This document shows positions 52,946-61,487 of a DNA stretch of 64,000 bases, in pieces. Every line of letters begins with the position of its first letter. Positions within the stretch are counted from its first letter, which is position 1. Under the pieces are notes generated by a model. The model had not been told where the DNA came from. It was given only the letters and a program-made list of their open reading frames with translations, and searched no databases. The stretch lies in NCBI RefSeq assembly GCF_900109945.1, contig NZ_FOBX01000012.1, forward strand, positions 124,001 through 188,000. The letters are read 5' to 3'. The translations under genes and the position numbers were made by a program. This DNA comes from Bradyrhizobium sp. OK095. Lineage in GTDB: Bacteria > Pseudomonadota > Alphaproteobacteria > Rhizobiales > Xanthobacteraceae.

Positions 52946-53103
52946 GCCTGCTCACAAGGCACCTCGCCTGCGGACGCGCCAAAGCGCGCCGCGACGGGAA
53001 CGAGCAACCCGCGCAAACGTTAACGACGATGCGCCAACAAGGGGTTTGATCCCTAGGCGTTTGGCGCTAGCCTCACCAATCGACTCTCATCCGGACACGG
53101 AGC

Positions 53104-54795
53104 ATGGGAACGTTGGTATTGCTCGATCTGATGGGCGGCGTAGCGCTGCTGCTGTGGGGCCTCCATATGGTCCAGAGCGGCATCCTGCGCGCCTTTGGCC
53201 CCGACCTGCGCCGCCTGCTCGGCAAGGCGCTGGGCAATCGCGCCAGCGCGTTCGCCGCCGGCCTTGGTCTCACCGCGCTGCTCCAGAGCAGCACGGCGAC
53301 AGCTCTGATCACCAGCTCATTTGCCGCCGAGGGCCTCGTCAGCCTCACCGCCGCGCTCGCCATCATGTTGGGAGCTAATGTCGGCACCACGCTGATCGTG
53401 CAGGCGCTGTCATTCAACATCGCAGCTGTCGCGCCCGTGCTGTTCGTGATCGGGCTCGTTGCCTTCCGCTCCGGCCCACGCTCGCGCATCAAGGACATCG
53501 GCCGTATCTCGATCGGTCTCGGCTTGATGCTGCTGTCGTTGCACATCCTGCTCGACACGCTGGCGCCGGCCGAGAACGCGCCTGGCGTGCGCATCATGAT
53601 GTCGGCGATCACAGGCGATCCAGTGCTCTGCATCGTCGTCGCTGCGCTGGTGACCTGGGCGGTGCATTCGAGCGTCGCCAGCGTGCTGCTGATCATGTCG
53701 CTGGCCTATTCGCAGTTCATCACGCCCTACGCGGCGCTGGCCCTCGTGCTCGGGGCCAATCTCGGCAGCGCCATCAATCCCGTGTTCGAGGGCGCCAGGC
53801 GCGACGATCCCGCCAGCTACCGCCTGCCGCTCGGCAATCTCATCAACCGCGTGGTCGGAATCGTCCTCGTCTTGCCATTCCTGAGCGTGCTCGCCGGGCA
53901 CATGCATGCCTGGCAGCCCGATCTCGCAAAGATGACGGCCGCCTTCCACATCGCCTTCAACGTCGGCACCGCCATCATCTTCGTCGGCCTGCTCGACACC
54001 ATGTCGCGCCTGTTGACCCGGCTGCTTCCCGATCGCGTGCAGGAGACCGACCCGGCGCGGCCGCGCTATCTCGACGAGACCGCGCTGGAGACGCCGTCGC
54101 TGGCACTCGCGGACGCCGCCCGAGAGGTGTTGCGCATGGGCGATCACGTCGAGATCATGCTGCGCAAGGTGATGGCGGCGATGATGACCAACGACCGCGT
54201 GCTGGTCGACCAGGTCTCGAAGATGGACAATATCGTCGACAGCCTCGACGAGGCCGTCAAGCTCTACGTGACGAAGCTGATGCGGGGCAGCCTCGACGAG
54301 AGCGAGGGGCGGCGCGCGATGGAGATCATTTCCTTCGCCATCAATCTCGAGCATATCGGCGACATCATCGACAAAAGCCTGAGCGAGCTCGCGACCAAGA
54401 AGATCAAGCGGCGCTTCCAGTTCTCGGCCGAGGGCGCCGAGGAGCTCGCCGCCTTCCACAAGCGCACGATGGAATCGTTGCGGATCGCCTTCGGCGTGTT
54501 CATGTCGGGCGATGCCAACGAAGCGCGCAAGCTGCTGGTGGAGAAGACCACGCTGAAGAACACCGAGCTCGCCGCCGTCGAGCGCCATCTCGACCGCCTG
54601 CGCGAGGGCCGCCCGGAGACCATCGAGACCACGTCGCTGCATCTCGATGTGCTGCGCGATCTCAGGCGCATCCACTCGCATATCTGCTCGGTCGCCTATC
54701 CCGTGCTGGACGCCGCCGGCGAGCCCTATCGCAGGACCGAGGCGGAGGCGGCCACCCTGCCCGCCTCAAGCACGGCCTCGGCGTTGCCGCGCTAA
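53104..54795 (+). CDS. Na+/phosphate cotransporter family protein with PhoU-like domain
   Basis: The protein has 563 residues. Eight to nine spans with two inverted repeats carry QSSTATALITSSF (about residue 60) and HSSVASVLLIMSL (about 185), the QSSS-type motifs of Na/Pi-II transporters. A C-terminal helical PhoU-like domain covers about residues 335-530. Members such as E. coli YjbB move phosphate, mostly outward. The C-terminal about 20 residues are Ala/Ser/Thr-rich. ATG 53104 is preceded by ACGGAG. It is the last typical high-GC gene before the lower-GC island. Confidence 0.9.
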   Translation: MGTLVLLDLMGGVALLLWGLHMVQSGILRAFGPDLRRLLGKALGNRASAFAAGLGLTALLQSSTATALITSSFAAEGLVSLTAALAIMLGANVGTTLIVQALSFNIAAVAPVLFVIGLVAFRSGPRSRIKDIGRISIGLGLMLLSLHILLDTLAPAENAPGVRIMMSAITGDPVLCIVVAALVTWAVHSSVASVLLIMSLAYSQFITPYAALALVLGANLGSAINPVFEGARRDDPASYRLPLGNLINRVVGIVLVLPFLSVLAGHMHAWQPDLAKMTAAFHIAFNVGTAIIFVGLLDTMSRLLTRLLPDRVQETDPARPRYLDETALETPSLALADAAREVLRMGDHVEIMLRKVMAAMMTNDRVLVDQVSKMDNIVDSLDEAVKLYVTKLMRGSLDESEGRRAMEIISFAINLEHIGDIIDKSLSELATKKIKRRFQFSAEGAEELAAFHKRTMESLRIAFGVFMSGDANEARKLLVEKTTLKNTELAAVERHLDRLREGRPETIETTSLHLDVLRDLRRIHSHICSVAYPVLDAAGEPYRRTEAEAATLPASSTASALPR

Positions 54796-54942
54796 CTGCT
54801 CCGACGCCGCGTTGCTGGCACTCTATAAAGGCTAGGTCCTCACCGGTAACCGGCCGGTCCACCTGAAGAATTGCCTCAATTTTAGATTGAACAATCGAGC
54901 GATTTGGCTAATCTTGCAGGGTTTCAATCTACCGGCATTTGT

Positions 54943-55920
54943 ATGATGGTTGATATTGAACCGGCCAAATCGTCCTACCTGAGGGATCTGCAATCGATAC
55001 GCAGCCCGTCCTTCAATCGCGACACCAACCGAAATACGTTCGCATACAGACTATCCGAGCTGGTGTTCGGAAGCCTACTTGCCTCGTATATTCTCGGCTT
55101 CATAAGCTTTGCGTCCGCGTCGGCTGTGGCAACCCCGGGGCATATCAACCTTATAATGACCAGCCTATTCTCATGGACGTCGATAGTTATCCTGCAACAA
55201 CTGCTAATTTCAATTCTGTATTCGGCATTCACGGCTCTGCTGTACGTGAATTTTCACCAAAGCATTCTCTATCTTTCAACCAATCAGCGAAAGTCATCGA
55301 CGGACTTCATCTTGGCCATGGCCATAGGAATATCTTTTGGAATTTCTATGATTTTTCCTCTTAGTACGATCTTCTGGTTGGGACTTCTGACAGCCGGTGT
55401 CTTCCTTCGGCGAGACAATCTCTTGAAGGCATTCACCGGGCACGTCGCTCTGAAAATTGCAGAAGAAACGGGCGGCAAGATCCTCGCGGGATCCGCCCCC
55501 GGAGGAGAGCAGGACAGCCAAAAAAATCTTATCGAGCCCATAATTCCTGAAGTCATGAAAGCGCTAATGAGCAGTCAACATCCCGTGATACGATCTTGGG
55601 TATCGGAAACGACGTGGGGATGGAAGGTTGGAATCGGTGCAATGGTGAGTCTTCCAATTGCCGCGTTCGTGGCCGAGTTAATCTATTGGTATTTTTTTGG
55701 TACCCTTTGGCTGCTGGGCGACTACTATCTTCGCACAGCGACGACTGCAAATGTTGCCGGTTGCGCTGCGGTATCGGTCTTTTTCTTACGGCGTCAGTAT
55801 GTCGCGACACACACAATGCCCTCGCAGGAGAACCGCGAGGACACTAAGCTTGATGATGCGCTCAACAACCTTCTCAGACCTGTGAAAGCGCAAATTCTGT
55901 TGACCGCTAAGACCGAATGA
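54943..55920 (+). CDS. Multispan membrane protein of unknown function (lower-GC island, gene 1)
   Basis: The protein has 325 residues from ATG 54943 (ATG 54946 or TTG 54904 are alternatives; no clear ribosome site). About six hydrophobic segments lie at roughly 38-62, 72-105, 120-150 and 225-285. A charged loop carries EETGGKILAGSAPGGEQ, and a hydrophilic C-terminus reads DTKLDDALNNLLRPVK. I do not recognise the family. GC content and codon use differ from the flanks, with many A/T-ending codons. The UbiA gene begins 15 bases after its stop, which suggests one operon and a membrane partner role. Confidence 0.65.
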   Translation: MMVDIEPAKSSYLRDLQSIRSPSFNRDTNRNTFAYRLSELVFGSLLASYILGFISFASASAVATPGHINLIMTSLFSWTSIVILQQLLISILYSAFTALLYVNFHQSILYLSTNQRKSSTDFILAMAIGISFGISMIFPLSTIFWLGLLTAGVFLRRDNLLKAFTGHVALKIAEETGGKILAGSAPGGEQDSQKNLIEPIIPEVMKALMSSQHPVIRSWVSETTWGWKVGIGAMVSLPIAAFVAELIYWYFFGTLWLLGDYYLRTATTANVAGCAAVSVFFLRRQYVATHTMPSQENREDTKLDDALNNLLRPVKAQILLTAKTE

Positions 55921-55935
55921 ACTGGACGCTATGCG

Positions 55936-56853
55936 ATGAGTTTCGTGAAACGTCTGATCGTCCGCGGAATGTACACGTTCAACACAGTTGACGCACCCGC
56001 CTCGACTACGTTGCAGCGCTTCTTCATGAGCGCGAGACTTGGCCTCTGGCCAGCAATAATGGTCAGTAGTTTCGCATTTGCTCACCTCACGCAACACAAC
56101 TGGCAAACAGCCACTTTGATAGGTGGCAATTTATGCCTAGTGGCAAGCTTGGCCTTCCTTTTTAATGATATTCGCGACGCTGATATAGATGCGGCGAACA
56201 ACATCAGTCGATGGTCCGTAAGATCTCCTATTGATAGACATCTCTTCCGAACGACCGTAGGCGTTGTTTTTGCCTCGGCTATCGCAAGCTCGTTCTATCT
56301 TAGCGCTACTGCGGCAGTAGGATTGGCGGCTGCAATTTGCGTCGGGCTGGCCTACTCGATAGTTTGCAAGAGAATTTTCTTGCTCGGCAACGTGGTGGCT
56401 GCGGCCCTGTCGCTCAGTCCCGGATTGATCATGCTAAGTAACTCCCTTATCATCAATCGCGCGGATTTCGACGCCACTTCCTTGCTTCCGGCTGCTGCTT
56501 TTTCCACTGTCGCTTTTCTTCTCCTGCTATCGCGAGAAATAAAGTTTGATGAATTTGATATCGCGGGCGATCGATTGGGTGGCCGCACGACTCTGCCGAT
56601 GAAGCTGAGCACGAGGTCGCTTAACAATATTCATGCGCTGCTTGTTGTGGCGAGCGTGGTGTTGATAGCCGCTATCGTTGGTTGCGCCGGACGGTATTCG
56701 ATGGTCGTCAATCTAATCATCGGCTTGCTTACGGCTACCACTGCCGCTGCACTCCTGCATGCCGCTTACATAAGCCCGTCGAAGGAGGCCTTTTACAAGA
56801 AGACACGCATTGTAATGCTGGTTGTCCCAGTATCCATTTTCTTGAGCTTTTGA
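55936..56853 (+). CDS. UbiA-family prenyltransferase (lower-GC island, gene 2)
   Basis: The protein has 305 residues with about eight membrane spans. The first Asp motif is NDIRDADID (N77, D78, D81, D85, as NDxxDxxxD). The second is DEFDIAGDRLGGRTTLP (D205, D208, D212), the diphosphate-Mg binding sites of UbiA enzymes. These join an isoprenyl diphosphate to an aromatic, sugar or lipid head group. The first Asp motif keeps N-D-x-x-D intact, so activity is plausible. Acceptor unknown. It overlaps the following gene by 4 bases. Lower GC than neighbours suggests transfer. Confidence 0.82.
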   Translation: MSFVKRLIVRGMYTFNTVDAPASTTLQRFFMSARLGLWPAIMVSSFAFAHLTQHNWQTATLIGGNLCLVASLAFLFNDIRDADIDAANNISRWSVRSPIDRHLFRTTVGVVFASAIASSFYLSATAAVGLAAAICVGLAYSIVCKRIFLLGNVVAAALSLSPGLIMLSNSLIINRADFDATSLLPAAAFSTVAFLLLLSREIKFDEFDIAGDRLGGRTTLPMKLSTRSLNNIHALLVVASVVLIAAIVGCAGRYSMVVNLIIGLLTATTAAALLHAAYISPSKEAFYKKTRIVMLVVPVSIFLSF

Positions 56854-57542
56854 GTTTGTCCCCTTATTTGAGGACCTATCTCAGCGCCTGCTTACTCGCC
56901 AATCGGGAGTTGAAACGCTTTGGACTACCGACTAAGAGCCGCGTGAGATATCTATTCAAGGCTGGAAATCTTGCCTGTTGTTTTTTGGGATTCGCTACGC
57001 AGCGAGAAGACGCTAGCCTTAGAAAGGGTGCAGAGCTTGGAATGCTCGCGTCGGCCTTCGATTACGCATCAGACGGCGTTTGCTTTCAACACGACGCAAT
57101 CACTACTTTCAAATCTCTGGTTCAGGACACCGTGCCGCGAGATGTTGGCCTGCAGATCATCGAGCTCATCGAGCGCAAACAACAATGTCGTCTAAAAGTA
57201 CAAGGCCTTGAACGTGGCGTTTCGACGCTCGAAATAGTATTGAGTCATTTTGGACAACACAATCGCCTGCTTGCCGACGGCGACGTTTACGACGCCGGCA
57301 TCCTTTGCCAGATCGTCGATGACGTTCTTGACTTTGAAGGAGACATGGATCGAGGGGAGTTGAACTTCATGAGAGGCTCCAATTTTTGCGAACATTTAAG
57401 CGCTCTGGTCGAATGGAACTATATTGATAGATTTAGGCGGAGCGCTTATCCACTTGCGCTCTTTCGCGCGATTGGGAAAGCTCAAGTGAAAGCAAGAAAG
57501 CTACTAGATTCCCGCGATGCGTTTCTTCGTTCTTCCACTTGA
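56850..57542 (+). CDS. Divergent class I isoprenoid-synthase-like protein (lower-GC island, gene 3)
   Basis: The protein has 230 residues, all helical in appearance. D71-Y-A-S-D75 could be the first Asp-rich motif, and D157-D158-V-L-D161 in CQIVDDVLDFEGD matches the second motif region of polyprenyl diphosphate synthases (FQIxDDxLD). It is shorter than typical 300-residue synthases and lacks the usual GxxxR region, so the reaction is uncertain. TTG 56850 is chosen as start because it overlaps the UbiA stop as TTGA; TTG 56856 is possible, and the longer frame to 56682 overlaps UbiA. No strong ribosome site. It probably supplies or transforms a prenyl diphosphate for the UbiA enzyme. Confidence 0.65.
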   Translation: MSLSPYLRTYLSACLLANRELKRFGLPTKSRVRYLFKAGNLACCFLGFATQREDASLRKGAELGMLASAFDYASDGVCFQHDAITTFKSLVQDTVPRDVGLQIIELIERKQQCRLKVQGLERGVSTLEIVLSHFGQHNRLLADGDVYDAGILCQIVDDVLDFEGDMDRGELNFMRGSNFCEHLSALVEWNYIDRFRRSAYPLALFRAIGKAQVKARKLLDSRDAFLRSST

Positions 57543-57700
57543 AGCAGATCAATCCAGGGCCGCGAGTGGGAGCAATGGCCCTCGCCGCTACCTGATTGCC
57601 CGACGCGCAAACGGCTTTGTAAAATCTGCAAAGGCGCCTGCCAACCTCCGGACTGCTCTGCGTGGGCTAGTCGACATTTTACATCGAACGGTCGCCGGTA

Positions 57701-58039
57701 CTAGCGCTCCAGCGTCTTCGACGCGGTGCCGCGGTTCTTCACGATCAGCATGATGTTGCGAAGATAGATGACGGTCGCAAACAGCTGCCCCATGATGATG
57801 ACGGGCTCGCGCTTGACGACGCCGTAGACCAGCGTCATCAGGCCGCCGCCCATCGAGCAAAACCAGAACGCGATCGGCACGACGCTGTTGCCGGCCCGCT
57901 CGCTGGCGATCCACTGCACCAGGAATCGCGCGGTGAAGAACAGTTGCGCGATCAGGCCGAACGCGAGCCAGAAGTCGAACTTGGCGACGAACACGTCGTA
58001 GAAATAGTTGCTCAACGCCTGGCCGTATTGAATGATCAT
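57701..58039 (-). CDS. LAB_N-domain small membrane protein (lipid A biosynthesis N-terminal domain)
   Basis: The protein has 112 residues and three membrane spans. The core is FDFWLAFGLIAQLFFTARFLVQWIASE, then VPIAFWFCSMGGGLMTLVYGVVKREPVII, the LAB_N pattern. Related domains accompany lipid-A and polyprenyl-phosphate-sugar enzymes, often next to a GT2 and an ArnT-like gene, as here. ATG 58039 overlaps the GT2 stop by 4 bases. It is the last gene of the envelope operon. The role is probably flipping or scaffolding of a lipid-linked sugar; this is inferred. Confidence 0.88.
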   Translation of the reverse strand: MIIQYGQALSNYFYDVFVAKFDFWLAFGLIAQLFFTARFLVQWIASERAGNSVVPIAFWFCSMGGGLMTLVYGVVKREPVIIMGQLFATVIYLRNIMLIVKNRGTASKTLER

Positions 58040-58785
58040 GCCTTCACCTCAGTCACGTCCGGTGTCGGCTTCTTGCGACGGATCAACCACCACACGCCGG
58101 CGAGATCCATGATGCCGATCCACAGCCGGTCGAAGAAACCATAGTTTGACACGCCGGAATGGCGCGGCCGGTCGATCACGTCGACATAGGCGATCTCATA
58201 GCCCTCCCGGCGCACCAGCGCGGGCAGGAAGCGATGCAGCCCGTCGAAATAGGGCATCATCAGGAACACGTCGCGCCGGAACGCCTTCAGACCGCAACCG
58301 GTGTCGCGCGTGCCGTCCTTCAGGATCGCGCCGCGCACGCCGTTGGCAATGCGCGACTGGAATTTCTTGAAGCCAGTATCCTTGCGGCCGACGCGTTGGC
58401 CTGCGGCAAGTCCGACGTTGCTGCCCTTCTCGACCGCCGCGATCAGGTCCGGCAGGAAGGCCGGATTGTTCTGGCCGTCGCCGTCGAGCGTCGCCACGAT
58501 CGCGCCGCGGGCCGCCCGCACGCCGCTGCGCACCGCCGCCGACTGGCCGGTGGATCTGGCGTGGCGAAGCTGCCGTAGATTGTCCCGCTGCTGCATCATG
58601 GATGCGAGCCGCTCGCCGGTCGCGTCCGTCGAGCCGTCATTGACGTAGATGATCTCATAGGGCCAGCGGCCATCCAGCGCCGCACTGATCTCGGCGATCA
58701 AGGGCGCAATGTTGTCGGCTTCGTTGCGCACGGGAACGACGATGGAAACCGCAGGCTGGGAAACCGAAGGCTGGGACGTCGACAA
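58036..58785 (-). CDS. GT2 glycosyltransferase, dolichol-phosphate-mannose-synthase/ArnC-like
   Basis: The protein has 249 residues. It starts VSIVVPVRNEADNIAPLIAEI, has the metal-binding ATLDGDGQNNP (DxD type as DGDGQ), and ends with the amphipathic part WIGIMDLAGVWWLIRRKK. It transfers a sugar from a nucleotide donor to a polyprenyl phosphate at the cytosolic face of the inner membrane. Together with the ArnT-like gene it should supply the donor for periplasmic glycosylation, probably of lipid A. Confidence 0.9.
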   Translation of the reverse strand: MSTSQPSVSQPAVSIVVPVRNEADNIAPLIAEISAALDGRWPYEIIYVNDGSTDATGERLASMMQQRDNLRQLRHARSTGQSAAVRSGVRAARGAIVATLDGDGQNNPAFLPDLIAAVEKGSNVGLAAGQRVGRKDTGFKKFQSRIANGVRGAILKDGTRDTGCGLKAFRRDVFLMMPYFDGLHRFLPALVRREGYEIAYVDVIDRPRHSGVSNYGFFDRLWIGIMDLAGVWWLIRRKKPTPDVTEVKA

Positions 58786-58847
58786 ATCGAGGCTCGTGGT
58801 TGGAATGGGCAGCCTGGGGAACCGGGGGCCCCGGCAGGCAGCCGCTT

Positions 58848-59693
58848 TTATGGGGCGGATGCCCCGTGGGCAACCCTTTTAAGCCGGCCCGAGACTGCTC
58901 CTGCAAGAGGCACAATGGTGCCGTCGGAACGGATGGCAAAGCCGAGCCTACGGGCCGCAAACCAGTAGCGGACCGCCATGGCGCCGACCATGCCGACCAG
59001 GGCACCGGCCACGACATCGCTCGGATGATGCGCGAGCAGCACCAGGCGCGTCAGCAGGATCACGATTGCGTAAGTGAACATGAACACACGCAGGCGCGGC
59101 CACAGCGCCGAGACCGCAAACGCCAGCGCGAACGCCGTCACCGCATGGCCCGACGGCAGGCTGGTATAGGCCCCCGTTCCCTCTAGCGGGATGAAGTTGA
59201 ACGGATTGGCCTTGCCGCCGACGAATGGCCGCCCGCGGCCAATGAGATATTTCAGGATCTCGGTGACGAACACGGAAACGGCAACAGACAGAAACAGGTA
59301 CTGCAGTCGCGTGCCGAGACCGAGCAGCAGCGCGCGGCGCGCGCCGCGAAGCCCGGCCGCGACGAGCGCCACGGTCACCAGTACAATCCCGAGCACGGAG
59401 AGCACGTACTCGTCCTTGCCGAAATCAGTGAGAATAAGTATCGGCCACAGGCTCGGCGTGCCGCGCGCCGGCATCAGCTGGATTTCGGCCTGGTCGAACG
59501 CGACCATCAGCACGATGACCAGGGCCGCGCCCGCAGCGCTCAGCCACAGCGAATGCCGCGCCAGCTTTCGAGCGGCTTCGGCGCGGCGCGAATGCGAGGG
59601 AGACCGCACCAGCTGCGCCAGCGCACGCCCCGCGACGGCAAGCAGTTGCGCGGGATAGCCCGGGCGCGGCGCGATGGTGGTCGTAACAGGCAT
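58848..59693 (-). CDS. PAP2-family phosphatase
   Basis: The protein has 281 residues with six spans. Catalytic motifs are KYLIGRGRP (KX6RP), SLPSGHAVT (PSGH) and RLVLLAHHPSDVVAGALVG (R-x5-H-x3-D). In this position it probably removes phosphates from lipid A or from undecaprenyl diphosphate in the periplasm. It starts one base after the ArnT-like stop, so they are co-translated. The N-terminal 35 residues are basic and cytosolic. Confidence 0.9.
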   Translation of the reverse strand: MPVTTTIAPRPGYPAQLLAVAGRALAQLVRSPSHSRRAEAARKLARHSLWLSAAGAALVIVLMVAFDQAEIQLMPARGTPSLWPILILTDFGKDEYVLSVLGIVLVTVALVAAGLRGARRALLLGLGTRLQYLFLSVAVSVFVTEILKYLIGRGRPFVGGKANPFNFIPLEGTGAYTSLPSGHAVTAFALAFAVSALWPRLRVFMFTYAIVILLTRLVLLAHHPSDVVAGALVGMVGAMAVRYWFAARRLGFAIRSDGTIVPLAGAVSGRLKRVAHGASAP

Positions 59694-59694
59694 C

Positions 59695-61437
59695 TTACTC
59701 GGTGCCTTCCGAGCGGAAGATCGAGATCGAGATCGCGCGTCCCTGCGAGAAATTATAGCCGTCGATGCGGGTGCCGACCTTGTAGCGCAGCCCGATCGCC
59801 TCGGCGCGCTGCACGAAGCTGCGCTCCGAGCGTTGCTCGATCAGCGCGAAGCGGCAGCTCCCCTGCCGCAGGAAATCCGCCGCGCCCGAGCCGTCGGTGA
59901 GCAATGTCTGCGTGCCTGTCAGGAAGACGAGGCTCGGCTCGTGATAGCCCGCGGCAGCCGCCTTCGGTCCAACGCAGGTGACGTTGCGAAGCGCGCGCGC
60001 GACCTCGATGCTCGGAAACACCGGCGTCAGTGACGGCAGCACGATGCCGTAGACCGTGAATGCGAGCATCAGGGCTGCGACCAGCGCGTTGAGCACCGAG
60101 CGCTCGGCGCGATTGGTATCGAACAGCCACCAGGCAAACAGGCCGAAGATCAGCGAGGCCGCGATGAACGGCCAGGCCACGAAGGCCGGCTGCCGCGTCA
60201 GCATGACCGCGCCGACCACCGCGATGATCGAGCCGAGGGCGGGGATCGCGAACCACCAGGCCGAGCCGCGCATCAGCCAGGAGCGCGACAGCACGCGCCG
60301 CTCCAATGCGCCGACGGTGAGGATTGCGATCGCCGGATACAGCGGCAGCACGTAATGCGGCAGCTTGGTCAGCACCGCCTCGAACACGATCCAGGACGGG
60401 ATCAGCCAGGCCAGCAGGAACTGCGCGCCGGGCTCGCGCCGCGCCCGCCACACGGCGGGAGCTGCCATCGCCGCGAGCGGCGCGCCCGGCCAGAACGTGA
60501 TCCAGAACAGCGCGAGGTAAAGTCCGGGCGGTGCGCCGTGGGATTCCTGCGCGCCGATCTTGCTCAGCATGTCGCCGCCGACCGAATCGGCAAAGAAAGC
60601 ATCGCCCGCGCGCCAGAAGATCGCGATGAACCAGGGCAGCACCAGCACCAGCATCCACATCAGGCCCCAGACGGGGCGCAAGCGCCACAGCCATGAGGCA
60701 TCGCGGTCCTGGATCGCAAGCGCGATGATGGTCAGGCCTGCGAACATCAGGATCAGCGGACCCTTGATCAGGATGCCGACGGCAAGCGCAGTCCAGAAGA
60801 TCGCGGGCCAGCTCCAGGGCGGATGGGTCTCGTCCTCGGCGCGTTGCCACGAGAGATAAGCGCGCGACATCGCACCCATCGCAGCGACCACGCAGAACAG
60901 CAGCATCGCGTCGGTCTTGGCGAGCCGCGCCTCGACACCCAGCAACACGGAGGCGCTCATCAGGAGCGCGGCGAGCACCGCGGCGCGCCGCGTGACGAAG
61001 CCGAGCGCGGTCCAATAGGTCATGAGCACGGCGCCGATCGCACCGATCAGCGACGGCAGACGGTAGACCCAGATGCGCAATTCGGCCTTCGGCAGACCGA
61101 GCGCCGAGGCGGTCTCGACCGCAGCCGATTGCAGCCAGTAGATGCCGACCGGCTTCTTGTAGCGGACGTCCTCCTGGAAGCGGATGTCGACATAATCGCC
61201 GCTCTCGACCATTTGCTTGGTGGCCTGGGCAAAGCGAGCTTCGTCGCGGTCGACGGGCGGGATGGTGAAGAAGCCGGGCAGAAACAGCAGCAGCGCACAC
61301 AGCAGCAGGAAAGCCACCGCACGGGCATGGCTGGCCGTGGCGAAGTCGAGCATGGTCACGAGCCGGCTGCCCGGATTCACGGGTGCTTTCGGCTCGCGGG
61401 GCGCTCCAAAACGAGGTGCTGGGTAGGTCTCGGCCAT
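59695..61437 (-). CDS. ArnT-like glycosyltransferase (GT39/GT83, PMT fold)
   Basis: The protein has 580 residues with about twelve spans. The N-terminal loop DRDEARFAQATKQMVESGDYVDIRFQEDVRYKKPVGIYWLQ carries the DRDE and YKKPP-like sites of ArnT. Such enzymes move a sugar from undecaprenyl phosphate to lipid A in the periplasm. The other Arn enzymes (ArnA, ArnB, ArnD) are not here, so the sugar may be galacturonic acid or another residue rather than aminoarabinose. First gene of the four-gene envelope operon. Confidence 0.9.
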   Translation of the reverse strand: MAETYPAPRFGAPREPKAPVNPGSRLVTMLDFATASHARAVAFLLLCALLLFLPGFFTIPPVDRDEARFAQATKQMVESGDYVDIRFQEDVRYKKPVGIYWLQSAAVETASALGLPKAELRIWVYRLPSLIGAIGAVLMTYWTALGFVTRRAAVLAALLMSASVLLGVEARLAKTDAMLLFCVVAAMGAMSRAYLSWQRAEDETHPPWSWPAIFWTALAVGILIKGPLILMFAGLTIIALAIQDRDASWLWRLRPVWGLMWMLVLVLPWFIAIFWRAGDAFFADSVGGDMLSKIGAQESHGAPPGLYLALFWITFWPGAPLAAMAAPAVWRARREPGAQFLLAWLIPSWIVFEAVLTKLPHYVLPLYPAIAILTVGALERRVLSRSWLMRGSAWWFAIPALGSIIAVVGAVMLTRQPAFVAWPFIAASLIFGLFAWWLFDTNRAERSVLNALVAALMLAFTVYGIVLPSLTPVFPSIEVARALRNVTCVGPKAAAAGYHEPSLVFLTGTQTLLTDGSGAADFLRQGSCRFALIEQRSERSFVQRAEAIGLRYKVGTRIDGYNFSQGRAISISIFRSEGTE

Positions 61438-61487
61438 TGGTTCCGCTTACGCTGAAACCGTCATTCCGACAACCGGTTGGGGCAGGG

